64,000 nt of DNA from Enterococcus sp. 5H. GTDB taxonomy: Bacteria; Bacillota; Bacilli; Lactobacillales; Enterococcaceae. Position numbers and translations under genes: made by a program. This document shows positions 25,035 to 33,369 of the stretch, in pieces. The stretch covers positions 1 to 64,000 of the forward strand of contig NZ_AMDP01000049.1 in NCBI RefSeq assembly GCF_028128615.1, given 5' to 3'. Within the stretch, counting starts at the first letter, position 1; every line of letters begins with the position of its first letter. The notes under the pieces are model-generated. The model was not told where the DNA came from. It worked only from the letters and a program-made list of their open reading frames with translations, and did not search any database.

Positions 25035-25154
25035 GTGACAGTAATAATCAAGGATTTGCAAGAAGACATTAAAGTGTATTTTGTGGCATGAAGAAACGGA
25101 CGTGCATATAAAAAGATTTATGCAGTAGCCGAAATTAAAAATTCCATAGGATGA
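25035..25154 (+). pseudogene. Decayed coding remnant with an in-frame stop
   Basis: One reading frame continues for about 40 codons across a TGA at 25089. Before it stands VTVIIKDLQEDIKVYFVA and after it RNGRAYKKIYAVAEIKNS, both protein-like rather than random. The only start is a GTG without ribosome site. I do not recognise the parent protein. It may be the scar of a gene lost when the first gad copy was split. Confidence 0.35.
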
Positions 25155-25157
25155 ATA

Positions 25158-25223
25158 TTTGGAGTAAGAGCGTGGAGTAAAACTGATTTTTAGTTTTACT
25201 TCACACTCTTATTTTTTTGAGTA
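25158..25223. repeat. Intergenic hairpin repeat, copy D (short)
   Basis: This short relative of the repeat at 5433 keeps the core AAACTGATTTTTAGTTT. Flanking arms (AAGAGCGTGGAGTAAAACT with AGTTTTACTTCACACTCTT) form a stem with few mismatches, followed by a T-run, so it is also a terminator. Confidence 0.7.
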
Positions 25224-25394
25224 GATAATTAAAAATAATAGAAAGAAAAAGCTGCCTTTATTGATGAGAAAAGGGAATTATTCAATATTAAAACAATAAT
25301 TTGTCAAAGCGGCTGACATAATTTACTACAAATGATAAAATGTATTCAGTGAAAAATATTTTTTACTAATAAAAAAAGAAAGGGGTTAAAACTT

Positions 25395-25721
25395 ATGGGA
25401 GAAGCACCTAATGAAATTAAAGGTTGGAACTGGGGAGCGTTTATGTTCAGTATTATTTGGGGTATTGGAAATAGAACATATTTGCCTTTACTTTGCTTAA
25501 TTCCGTTTTTCAACATTGTGTGGGTATTTGTTTGTGGTTTTAAAGGAAATGAATGGGCTTGGAATAGTGGTCAATTTCTAATGGAAGATGTTAACACATT
25601 TAAAGAAATCCAAAAAACATGGAATCGTGCTGGATTTGTTTGGTTTATTCTTGTGATTGCACTTATTGTTTTATATCTATTTTTAGGAATCATTCTATTT
25701 TCTTACCTTGTAAATTACTAA
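25395..25721 (+). CDS. Small conserved membrane protein (GWNWGAF...GNEWAW type)
   Basis: A 108-residue protein with two to three hydrophobic helices and the motifs KGWNWGAFMFSIIWGIGN and FKGNEWAWNSGQF, which recur in a widespread family of small membrane proteins of unknown function. It starts at ATG 25395 behind AAAGGGG and has its own terminator, so it is monocistronic. A linker FKEIQKTWNRAG precedes the last helix. Confidence 0.6.
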   Translation: MGEAPNEIKGWNWGAFMFSIIWGIGNRTYLPLLCLIPFFNIVWVFVCGFKGNEWAWNSGQFLMEDVNTFKEIQKTWNRAGFVWFILVIALIVLYLFLGIILFSYLVNY

Positions 25722-25730
25722 ATAAAATAG

Positions 25731-25770
25731 AAAAAGACACTGCGGTTGATTTTTACCGTAGTGTCTTTTT
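25731..25770 (+). terminator. Terminator after small membrane protein gene
   Basis: AAAAAGACACTGCGG pairs with CCGTAGTGTCTTTTT, a long stem with one mismatch and a T-run. Confidence 0.8.
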
Positions 25771-25812
25771 ACTTCTCTATAAATTGTAAAAAGTAAAAAC
25801 TAAGGAAGTTAC

Positions 25813-25850
25813 TGATAATCATTCTCAGTTACTGTAGTATGTGTTATACT
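25813..25850 (+). promoter_or_regulatory. Fur box overlapping the promoter of the ABC operon
   Basis: TGATAATCATTCTCA (25813-25827) matches the 7-1-7 Fur box TGATAATnATTATCA in all but one position. It covers the -35 region of a TATACT -10 at 25845-25850. Iron repression of the following four-gene operon is inferred from this. Confidence 0.65.
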
Positions 25851-25883
25851 GAGCAAGATGATATTTAGGAGGTACCGTACGAG

Positions 25884-26204
25884 ATGAGAGAGAAAAATTC
25901 TGGACCCATTATTATGGAGGAAATTCGTTTAATGGAAGTTATGATTCGAATTTATTACCGTAATCAAGAAGAAGAGGCAATTCCAGAAGATAGAATGCTA
26001 AATTATGCAAGGAAACGTTTAGAATTTTGTCAGTTTGGCGAAGAAAAAACAACTTGTCAACGTTGTCCAGTTCACTGTTACCAACCTAAATATCGGGAAC
26101 AAATGAAAAAGATTATGCGGTATTCAGGTCCACGTATGCTCTTCAAACATCCAGTTTTAACACTGAGACACGCTTATCGCGGATTAACAAGGAGTGTTGA
26201 GTAA
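25884..26204 (+). CDS. YgbA_NO family protein (nitrous oxide-stimulated promoter family)
   Basis: A 106-residue cytoplasmic protein with the Cys pattern FCQFGEEKTTCQRCPVHCY, which is the hallmark of this family and may bind metal or an iron-sulfur unit. In other bacteria the family responds to nitric oxide and iron. Here a Fur box lies in the promoter and the stop codon overlaps the next start, so it opens an iron-controlled operon with a DUF454 protein and an ABC pair. Confidence 0.75.
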   Translation: MREKNSGPIIMEEIRLMEVMIRIYYRNQEEEAIPEDRMLNYARKRLEFCQFGEEKTTCQRCPVHCYQPKYREQMKKIMRYSGPRMLFKHPVLTLRHAYRGLTRSVE

Positions 26205-26608
26205 TGAAGAAATGGTTATTTATTTTTTTAGGATCATTGACGTTTGCTTTAGGGACAATTGGGATTTTCCTGCCGTTTTTACCTACGACTGTGTTTTATT
26301 TATTGACTGGCTTTTTCTGGCTGCGAAGTTCAGATAAGTTATATCAAAAATTTGTTCAGTCGGATAGTTATCAAAAATATGTGCAAGATGCTTTGGTGAA
26401 TAAAAATATTACTACCAAAGGAATGATCCGAATGTTTGTAATGATATTTATTATTTTTCTGATTCCGGGTTTATTAGTGGATAATTTGGTGATGCGGATT
26501 ACTTTGAGTGTTGTTTATATCGCTCACGTGATTGGATTAACTTGGTATCTAAAAGGAAAAGGTAAGGCTGTTAATCGGACGCCTGAATTAGGTGATGCAG
26601 ATGATTGA
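26204..26608 (+). CDS. YbaN family (DUF454) membrane protein
   Basis: A 134-residue protein with four membrane helices. The first two carry GTIGIFLPFLPTTVFYLLTGFFWLRSS, the signature of YbaN/DUF454. Function unknown; the family often accompanies heme or iron genes. It overlaps the upstream gene by one base and the ABC transporter gene by a few bases. Confidence 0.8.
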   Translation: MKKWLFIFLGSLTFALGTIGIFLPFLPTTVFYLLTGFFWLRSSDKLYQKFVQSDSYQKYVQDALVNKNITTKGMIRMFVMIFIIFLIPGLLVDNLVMRITLSVVYIAHVIGLTWYLKGKGKAVNRTPELGDADD

Positions 26609-28319
26609 TAAGCGCTTATTTCAACTGACTGAAAAAAAGAATCTTTTTAAACTTGTGATTGCTCGTCTGATTTATTTAGCAGCATCGATTATTATGTGGT
26701 GGGTAATTGCAGAACAACTGGCGAATTATTTACTGACAGGTGAAATCATGTTATCGACATTGCTTGTAACTTTCATAGGTACACTGCTTGTTAAGATTTT
26801 GTTGACGTGGTGGATGGAGCAATTAACCTATCAAGCATCTTCTGAATTAAGGCTTGCGATGCGTCAGGCTGTAATGGAAAAAGCGTTTCGACTAGGAAAA
26901 AGTCAAGGACAATTATCTTCAGCAGCACTTGCCAAATTATCAGTAGATGGAATCGAGCAATTGGAAATTTATTATGCACGTTTCTTACCGCAATTATTTT
27001 ATTGCTTGTTTGCTTCACTACTGATTTTTGGAGCACTTGTAAGTTTTGCTTGGCAGCCTGCTGTGGTTCTTTTAGTTTGTATGCCGTTGATTCCGCTGAT
27101 TATCATGAGCGTGATGAAAATTGCCAAACGTATTTTAAGTGGTTATTGGACGCAATATACAGATTTAGGCGCTAGATTTCATGAAAATTTAAGTGGCTTA
27201 AGTACACTAAAAGCCTATGATCAAGATGGTAATAAGCAAAATGAAGCTGTATTAGATGCTGAACGTTTTAGAAAAGTAACGATGAGTCTTTTATCAATGC
27301 AGCTAAATTCGATTACGATTATGGATATCGTGTCATATTGCGGCGCAGCATTAGGAATTGGGTTAGCATTATTTGCGTATGCTCAAAGTACTATTTCATT
27401 AACAGGTATGTTTTTGTTTATCTTATTAAGTGCTGAATTTTTTATTCCGATGCGTCAACTTGGTTCATTATTCCATGTGGCAATGAATGGAATCAGTGCG
27501 TGTAAAAAGCTATTTTCTTATTTAGAGTTGCCGGAACAAACTTATGGTGAGATCTCGTTAAGTGCTCCTTTAGAACAGTTGAAAATTGAACGGGTTTACT
27601 TTAAATATGAAGAAGCAGAAACAGAAGTATTACAAAACTTATCTTTCACTGTTAAGCGAGGTGAATTCACGGCGTTAGTTGGAAAATCCGGATCTGGAAA
27701 GAGTACAGTTGTCCGTTTATTACTCCATCAGTTGTCTCAATATCAAGGCGATATTTATTGGAATGATGTTGAATTACGTGAACTCTCTAAAACTACAGTT
27801 AAGCAAAAATCAATTTTGGTTGATAATCATGGCTATGTGTATCCGACGTCAATTAAAGAAAATTTATTGCTGGGAAATAAACTGGCAACAGACGAAGAAC
27901 TTTGGGCAGTATTGGAAAAAGTTCAGTTAGCTAGTTTTGTGAAAAAGTTACCAGAAAAGTTGTTGACAATTTTAGATGAAAATGGCGGCAACTTATCAGG
28001 CGGGCAGAGACAAAGATTGTTATTAGCCAGAGCGTTGCTTAGAGATGCAGAATTATATGTATTTGATGAAATCACTTCAGGTATTGACCTAAAAAGCGAG
28101 GAAATTATCTTAGCATGTTTGAAAGAATTAGCGCGAGTCCGTTTGGTGATATTCATTTCTCATCGATTATATAATGTTTTAAATGCAGATCAAGTTCTTG
28201 TTTTTGATAAAGGTGAATTGGTAGAAATGGGTGCACCAGCTGTCTTACAAGAGGAATCTATGTATTTTAAAAATTACTTTAAACAAGAGCAATCAGTAAT
28301 CAGCGGAGGTGAGCAATAA
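26601..28319 (+). CDS. ABC transporter half (CydD-like type), membrane plus ATPase
   Basis: A fused half-transporter of about 572 residues: six membrane helices, then an ATPase domain with Walker A GKSGSGKST, signature NLSGGQRQRLLLARALL and Walker B LYVFDEITSGID. The ATG at 26601 follows AGGTGA; an in-frame GTG at 26592 lies before that site. It pairs with the next gene to form a heterodimer. CydDC exports thiols, but the same fold imports siderophores in IrtAB and YbtPQ. The Fur box upstream makes an iron or heme role more likely here. Confidence 0.82.
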   Translation: MIDKRLFQLTEKKNLFKLVIARLIYLAASIIMWWVIAEQLANYLLTGEIMLSTLLVTFIGTLLVKILLTWWMEQLTYQASSELRLAMRQAVMEKAFRLGKSQGQLSSAALAKLSVDGIEQLEIYYARFLPQLFYCLFASLLIFGALVSFAWQPAVVLLVCMPLIPLIIMSVMKIAKRILSGYWTQYTDLGARFHENLSGLSTLKAYDQDGNKQNEAVLDAERFRKVTMSLLSMQLNSITIMDIVSYCGAALGIGLALFAYAQSTISLTGMFLFILLSAEFFIPMRQLGSLFHVAMNGISACKKLFSYLELPEQTYGEISLSAPLEQLKIERVYFKYEEAETEVLQNLSFTVKRGEFTALVGKSGSGKSTVVRLLLHQLSQYQGDIYWNDVELRELSKTTVKQKSILVDNHGYVYPTSIKENLLLGNKLATDEELWAVLEKVQLASFVKKLPEKLLTILDENGGNLSGGQRQRLLLARALLRDAELYVFDEITSGIDLKSEEIILACLKELARVRLVIFISHRLYNVLNADQVLVFDKGELVEMGAPAVLQEESMYFKNYFKQEQSVISGGEQ

Positions 28320-29972
28320 ATGAAAGAAAGTGCACTAATCCAGTGGTTGCTGTCATTCGTTAGTCATGTAAAGGGGAAAGTTTTTACTGCAGTATTCTTA
28401 GGGATTCTCAGTAATTTATCTGTTGTAGCGATTCCAATCATAGGTCTAAGAGAAGTTTTATCTATAGCCAGTGGTAATCATGCTCAACCTATGCGAGCGT
28501 TATTTTTGATGCTTTTATGTGGGGTAATTCGCGGAGTAGCCAGATATGGCGAACAATATTTAAATCATGATATTGCGTTTAATTTATTGGCAGTTATTCG
28601 GGAACAAATTTTTGCATCGATTCGTAAATTGGGTCCAGCTAAATTAGTAGGTAAAAAAAGCGGTGATCTGGTGACTGCGATCACATCGGATGTAGAAGCG
28701 TTAGAGGTTTTCTTTGCCCATACGATTTCACCGATTTTGATAGCTGCTGGGACAACAATTGTGACAGTTGGTTATTTGTATTTCTACAGCCCATTACTTT
28801 CATTGTTGTTATTAGTAGGGCAGTTGTTAGTCGGAATCTTGATTCCAGTAATTGGCTATCGCAATAGTCGTGCTTTAGGTGACGATTATCAACAAGCGTT
28901 TGTATCATTAAATCAAAATGTAATAGAAGACATTAATAGTTTACAAGATATTGCTCAATATTCTCTTGAGATAGAACAAGTAAAAAAATTAAACCAATCA
29001 GGGCAACAATTAAATAGTCAATATAAACGTAGACTAGCTCAAGAAAGTGAACTTAAAATTTGGAGTGAGATTGTTTTAATAGCAACAGCTGTCAGTATTT
29101 TTATCATTGGAACCCAAGCTCACTTGAGTGTAGAAGTTGTTCTAACTGGTGTGATTTTAAGCTTAAGTTCCTTCGGCTCAGTTTTAGCTTTAAGTGGCTT
29201 AGGTAGCGCGTTATTAACTACGTTGGCAAGTGGTCGACGGTTATTTGTATTAACCAATGAACAGCCAGATGTTGATTTTAGCAGTAGTCATGAAGTAAAA
29301 TCAGATTTTGAAACAGCTCATGTAGATCGAATTTCGTTTCGTTACGCGGAAGTACAAAAGGATATCCTTTCTGATGTATCGCTTTTGATAAAAAAAGGTG
29401 ATGTTATTGGTATTGGCGGCGAAAGTGGAAATGGAAAAAGTACTTTATTGAAACTACTGATGCGGTATTGGGATCCTAATTCGGGTGTGATTTTATTTGA
29501 CCAGACGAATGTATCTGACCTCGAAGAAGCATCACTTCATCAAATTGAAGGAGTGATGGAACAAACAACATTTATCTTTGAGGATAGTGTAGCAAAAAAT
29601 ATTGGTTTAGGAAAAGAGATGGCAACGCAGGAAGAGATTGAACTTGCTGCAAAAAAAGCATCAATTCACGAATGGATTCTATCTTTACCAGAAAAGTACG
29701 AGACCAAAATTGGCGGCAATAATCGTAGTATTTCTGATGGAGAGCGGCAGCGTCTTGGTTTGGCTAGACTGTTTCTTCATGATGCACCATTTTTGCTGTT
29801 AGATGAGCCTACAAGCAATTTAGATTATTTGAACGAGCAAGCGATTTTACTTTCTTTAAAAGAAGGGATGCACGATAAAACGGTTTTGTTGATTTCTCAT
29901 CGAGAAACAACTTTGAAAATTGCCGATCAACGGTATCAATTAGCAGATGGACAATTGACTTTAGAAAAATAA
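28320..29972 (+). CDS. ABC transporter half (CydC-like type), membrane plus ATPase
   Basis: A 550-residue partner of the preceding half-transporter; its ATG follows the upstream stop directly. Walker A is GESGNGKST and Walker B FLLLDEPTSNLD. The signature is altered to SISDGERQR in place of LSGGQ, so one ATP site of the heterodimer is probably degenerate, as is common in such pairs. The substrate is unknown; see the partner entry for the iron argument. Confidence 0.82.
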   Translation: MKESALIQWLLSFVSHVKGKVFTAVFLGILSNLSVVAIPIIGLREVLSIASGNHAQPMRALFLMLLCGVIRGVARYGEQYLNHDIAFNLLAVIREQIFASIRKLGPAKLVGKKSGDLVTAITSDVEALEVFFAHTISPILIAAGTTIVTVGYLYFYSPLLSLLLLVGQLLVGILIPVIGYRNSRALGDDYQQAFVSLNQNVIEDINSLQDIAQYSLEIEQVKKLNQSGQQLNSQYKRRLAQESELKIWSEIVLIATAVSIFIIGTQAHLSVEVVLTGVILSLSSFGSVLALSGLGSALLTTLASGRRLFVLTNEQPDVDFSSSHEVKSDFETAHVDRISFRYAEVQKDILSDVSLLIKKGDVIGIGGESGNGKSTLLKLLMRYWDPNSGVILFDQTNVSDLEEASLHQIEGVMEQTTFIFEDSVAKNIGLGKEMATQEEIELAAKKASIHEWILSLPEKYETKIGGNNRSISDGERQRLGLARLFLHDAPFLLLDEPTSNLDYLNEQAILLSLKEGMHDKTVLLISHRETTLKIADQRYQLADGQLTLEK

Positions 29973-29986
29973 TGAAACAGATAGAA

Positions 29987-30033
29987 ATGGTTGAGATATA
30001 ACTCAAAGAGTTATGTCTCAACCATTTTTTTAT
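29987..30033. terminator. Bidirectional terminator between ABC operon and HhH gene
   Basis: TGGTTGAGATATAACTC pairs with GAGTTATGTCTCAACCA with one mismatch and T-runs on both strands. The left part also encodes the last codons of the minus-strand gene. Confidence 0.85.
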
Positions 30034-30616
30034 TAATGATAAATGAAGTAATCTGATTAATTTTCGGATCTTTTGGATTAGTAGTAAAACGAAAAATATC
30101 TGAAAAATAGATCTTATCCCCTTTTTTTGTAGTGATTGTACCGTGAGCAGAGCCTTCTTTTCTATGAGTCAAGATCGAATGAATTTCTAACGAACTGATA
30201 TCTTGGCGATTTTCACAGATTAAAGTAAGGAAAGTAGCTTTATCAATTGTTTGACAATCCCCTGAAACGATCCATTCTAATGAGTCAGAAATTAAGGTTT
30301 CCAATGCTGATTGATTGGCAGATGCGCTGGCAATTAAATAATCACGAATGATCCGTCTTTTTGGAGCATTGTCACATTTGAATGGGCAAATTATAGCAAA
30401 GTCTGTCTTAGGTAATAGAGTATTTGACTGATTGCTTTGAAAAGTCAACTGCTGTTCTGCTAATGCTTTTTCTAAAATAGCGATTGCTTTAGGACCGACA
30501 CCGTGAATTTTTGAAAGTGCAGTTTTATCTAATGTAGAAACTTGTTCTAGAGTTGTGATTCCAATTGAACTGAGAGCATTGGCTGCTGGTTTACCGATAT
30601 TAGGCAGTGTCGTCAT
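30011..30616 (-). CDS. Helix-hairpin-helix plus NTF2/SnoaL-like fusion protein
   Basis: A 201-residue protein. Residues 1-60 carry tandem helix-hairpin-helix sequence (LPNIGKPAANALSSIGITTLEQVSTLDKTALSKIHGVGPKAIAIL), which usually binds DNA non-specifically. Residues 85-195 look like an NTF2/SnoaL-type cone (RRIIRDYLIASASANQSALETLISDSLEWIVSGD...). The start at 30616 follows AAAGGAGA on the minus strand; a longer ATG start at 30637 lacks a site. The combination suggests a DNA-binding module that reads a small ligand, but function is unknown. Confidence 0.65.
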   Translation of the reverse strand: MTTLPNIGKPAANALSSIGITTLEQVSTLDKTALSKIHGVGPKAIAILEKALAEQQLTFQSNQSNTLLPKTDFAIICPFKCDNAPKRRIIRDYLIASASANQSALETLISDSLEWIVSGDCQTIDKATFLTLICENRQDISSLEIHSILTHRKEGSAHGTITTKKGDKIYFSDIFRFTTNPKDPKINQITSFIINKKMVET

Positions 30617-30830
30617 AATTGTCTCCTTTATCTTCATAATACTTATTATAGTATAGCTAGAGGAATTACGATTTACCAGTAATTAGAAGCTAGGATTATT
30701 TGAGTAAGAGTCGAATGAAACGACAATATTGAGAAAAAAATTGCAAGGAATCAGCAGTAAAATAAGTTATAGCAAAAGAGAAGCACGATCAAAAAAGTGC
30801 TTTAAAAAAGATAGGAGTGTTCTTAAAAAT

Positions 30831-31577
30831 ATGATTACAAATTTCAGAGATATTGGTGGCAAAGTAGGAGCGGACAATAAAAACGTGAAACAACAACAGC
30901 TTTTTAGAAGCGGGACACTAGCGAATTTATCAAAAGCTGAACAGGATTTTTTAACACGAGAAAATCAAATACAAGTGATTGTTGATTTTCGTAGTGAAGC
31001 AGAGAAAAAAAGTGATTCGGATACTGTTCCAAAAGGTGTTGAATATATAGCTATTGATGTTTTAGCGGACAGTCTGGATAAAAATGGCAGTCTGGCAAAC
31101 ATGATGACCGCAGATATCCCAGCTGAAGAAATGATGGAGGCTATATACAAAAATTTGGTTTTGTTAGATTCTGCTCATCAAGGTTATCGGCAATTTTTGA
31201 ATCTATTATTGGATTTAAAGGGACAATCGTTAATTTTTCATTGTTCAGCTGGAAAAGATCGGACAGGTTTTGGCGCAGCACTTATTCTACAAATACTAGG
31301 TGTATCGAGCGAAGATATCTATCAAGATTACTTACTAACTAATACACAACGAGTATCAGAAAATCAGCAAATTTTATCACAAGTAGAGGAAACGAAACAG
31401 TTATCAAACGAACAAATCGCACAAATAAAACAAATGCTTGAAGTAAAAAAAACGTACTTAGAAACAGCATTTTCAACAATCGATAAAGAATATGGCGATT
31501 TTAAAACGTACGTAAATGATGTATTAAATTTCTCAGATGAAAAAATTAAACAATTACGCAAACTTTACCTTAAATAG
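30831..31577 (+). CDS. Tyrosine-protein phosphatase (PTP, LipA-like)
   Basis: A 248-residue protein with the cysteine phosphatase P-loop HCSAGKDRTGFG (Cys138, Arg144) and the family opening NFRDIGG followed by LFRSGTLANLS. Related enzymes remove phosphate from Tyr or phosphoinositides. The ATG at 30831 is preferred because it begins the conserved NFRDIGG; a TTG at 30729 would add a basic, non-conserved extension. AGGAG lies 13 bases upstream, a long spacing. No signal peptide, so it acts in the cytoplasm. Confidence 0.82.
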   Translation: MITNFRDIGGKVGADNKNVKQQQLFRSGTLANLSKAEQDFLTRENQIQVIVDFRSEAEKKSDSDTVPKGVEYIAIDVLADSLDKNGSLANMMTADIPAEEMMEAIYKNLVLLDSAHQGYRQFLNLLLDLKGQSLIFHCSAGKDRTGFGAALILQILGVSSEDIYQDYLLTNTQRVSENQQILSQVEETKQLSNEQIAQIKQMLEVKKTYLETAFSTIDKEYGDFKTYVNDVLNFSDEKIKQLRKLYLK

Positions 31578-31616
31578 AAAAAACTATTTTAAAAAGCCTA
31601 GAAAGGTGTAAGTAAC

Positions 31617-32168
31617 ATGAAAATTTCCAAACGATTCATTGAGCAAAAAACGATCAAAATGACGGTTGTTGTCTTTATGTGTATTGTCTTTTATACAGTT
31701 TTTAAAAATCAAGATAGTACAAGTTTAATGATGATTTCGTCAGGTACTGCAGTTTTCGGAGTCAACGCAAGCTCAGTAGATTCATGGATCTTTGCAAGAT
31801 ATCGTCTTTTGGGAACGGCAATTGGCTGTAGTGCGGGAACTGCGTACTTACTACTGCAAAATCATTTGAATAATACTAGTTTGACACGTTTAATTCTAAT
31901 TCCACTAGCGACCTATTTTACCGTAGCTATTTCTGGCGGGGATAAAAGTCCGATCACTGTTAGAGGTGCTTTGATGACTATGATTACAATGACCCTACTT
32001 GCACCAGCGAACGATACGAATTACGTGTTGCAAAGAATTTTAGCTACTTTTGTTGGCGGACTAATGGCAGTTTTGGTAAATCTACTTTTTGCTCCTAAAA
32101 AAGCACATATTATAAAAGGTTTAGAAGAAAGTATTGAAGTAGAAAAAGAGGAAAAGAAAAAAACATAA
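31617..32168 (+). CDS. Aromatic acid exporter-like (FUSC/ArAE) membrane protein
   Basis: A 183-residue protein with five or six membrane helices and a charged C-terminal tail (EESIEVEKEEKKKT). The N-terminal TIKMTVVVFMCIVFYTVF and GTAIGCSAGTAYLLL helices fit the ArAE_1 / FUSC half-unit family that exports aromatic carboxylic acids in other organisms. It lies directly before the second CGH gene, so it might export a released acid; that is inference. Confidence 0.65.
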   Translation: MKISKRFIEQKTIKMTVVVFMCIVFYTVFKNQDSTSLMMISSGTAVFGVNASSVDSWIFARYRLLGTAIGCSAGTAYLLLQNHLNNTSLTRLILIPLATYFTVAISGGDKSPITVRGALMTMITMTLLAPANDTNYVLQRILATFVGGLMAVLVNLLFAPKKAHIIKGLEESIEVEKEEKKKT

Positions 32169-32214
32169 ACAGCATAATCTGTTTCAATACTTGAATTATC
32201 CCATTCTACCAATT

Positions 32215-32281
32215 TTGTCGAAAGAACCGACACAATCAAAAAATTAAACAACAAATAACTCTGTAAAATAAAGAGTGTAAA
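32215..32281 (+). promoter_or_regulatory. Operator and promoter before second CGH gene
   Basis: TTGTCGAAAGAACCGACACA (32215-32234) repeats the element before the first CGH gene almost exactly. TGTAAA at 32276 lies 60 bases from its TGTCG start, against 59 in the first copy, and the sequence between is also similar near the -10. Confidence 0.55.
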
Positions 32282-32327
32282 GGAAAGCAAATTAAATAAA
32301 ACATAAAAAAGAAAAGGACGTGACATT

Positions 32328-33317
32328 ATGTGCACAAGTATCTTCACAAAAACAATCGACGGTAAACATCTGTTATCAAGAACTATGGACTTCTCATTTC
32401 CACTAGATCCAAATCCAACCTATATCCCTAGAAATTATAACTGGACTTCAGAAGCAGACAAGCAAGCTTACACTAATCAATTTGGATTTTTAGGAGCAGG
32501 ACGCTTGTTGGGTGAATCATATTTTCTGGCTGATGGAGTAAATGAGAAAGGACTTTCAATTGCGGAATTATACCTTCCAGGAGAAGTTGATTACCAAAAC
32601 GAAGCAGAAAATGGACAAAAAAACTTTGCACCTCATGAATTAATTTTATGGTTATTAGGAAACTTTGCTACTGTTGAAGAAATTGAAAAGCAAATTCATA
32701 AAATCAATTTAGTAGGGCTAGAGGCACCAATGCTAAATATTGTTACGCCGCTACATTGGATCATTACAGATGAGACAGGTCGCTGCGTTGTAATCGAACC
32801 AACAGAAAAAGAATTGAGAATTAAAGAAAACCCAGTTGGGGTGATGACCAACACGCCATGTTTTGAATGGCATATTGAAAACTTGCGCAACTACTTAAAT
32901 GTTCGTCCAAAGCAATACGAACCAGTAACATTCGGCGAATATACGGCAGTACCATTTTCACAAGGAACAGGAACAATGGGCTTACCTGGAGGTTATACGC
33001 CACCAGAACGTTTTGTCCGCGCTGCATTCTTTAAAGAATACATTGATCAAGCTAAAAATGAAACATCTGGTGTAACGAACGCTTATCACATTTTAGCTAC
33101 TGTCCGAATCCCGAAAGGTATTGTAGTGACAGCAGAAGGTGCGGAAGACTATTCTCAATACGTAGGAACAATGTGTAACGAAAGCCGTTCATACTACTTC
33201 AGTGCTTACGACAACGATCAAGTTGCTAAAGTGACGATTACAGATGAATTATTAACTTCAGAAGAACCAGTAACTTTTAATGTAGACAAAACTGAAAACT
33301 TCAAAGAATTGAACTAA
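32328..33317 (+). CDS. Choloylglycine hydrolase-family N-acyl hydrolase, copy 2
   Basis: A 329-residue paralogue, very similar to copy 1 along its whole length, with the same nucleophile Cys2, Arg18, Asp21, Tyr82, Asn175 and Arg228. The start is fixed by MCTSIF. It lies 52 bases before gadB copy 1 and so probably shares its transcript, the same order as CGH and gadB in the second module. The product is cytoplasmic; the natural substrate is unknown. Confidence 0.87.
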   Translation: MCTSIFTKTIDGKHLLSRTMDFSFPLDPNPTYIPRNYNWTSEADKQAYTNQFGFLGAGRLLGESYFLADGVNEKGLSIAELYLPGEVDYQNEAENGQKNFAPHELILWLLGNFATVEEIEKQIHKINLVGLEAPMLNIVTPLHWIITDETGRCVVIEPTEKELRIKENPVGVMTNTPCFEWHIENLRNYLNVRPKQYEPVTFGEYTAVPFSQGTGTMGLPGGYTPPERFVRAAFFKEYIDQAKNETSGVTNAYHILATVRIPKGIVVTAEGAEDYSQYVGTMCNESRSYYFSAYDNDQVAKVTITDELLTSEEPVTFNVDKTENFKELN

Positions 33318-33369
33318 TAAAAAAACGAATTTAAACTACTAAAAAAACAAACTATCGGAGGAAATCAAC

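Noticed and set aside
26601-29972. Calling the ABC pair cydDC
   Set aside because: No cydAB genes are adjacent, and the Fur box and YgbA/DUF454 neighbours point elsewhere.
30729-30830. Upstream extension of the phosphatase gene from TTG 30729
   Set aside because: The extension is basic and unlike the family, while the conserved NFRDIGG begins right after the ATG at 30831.
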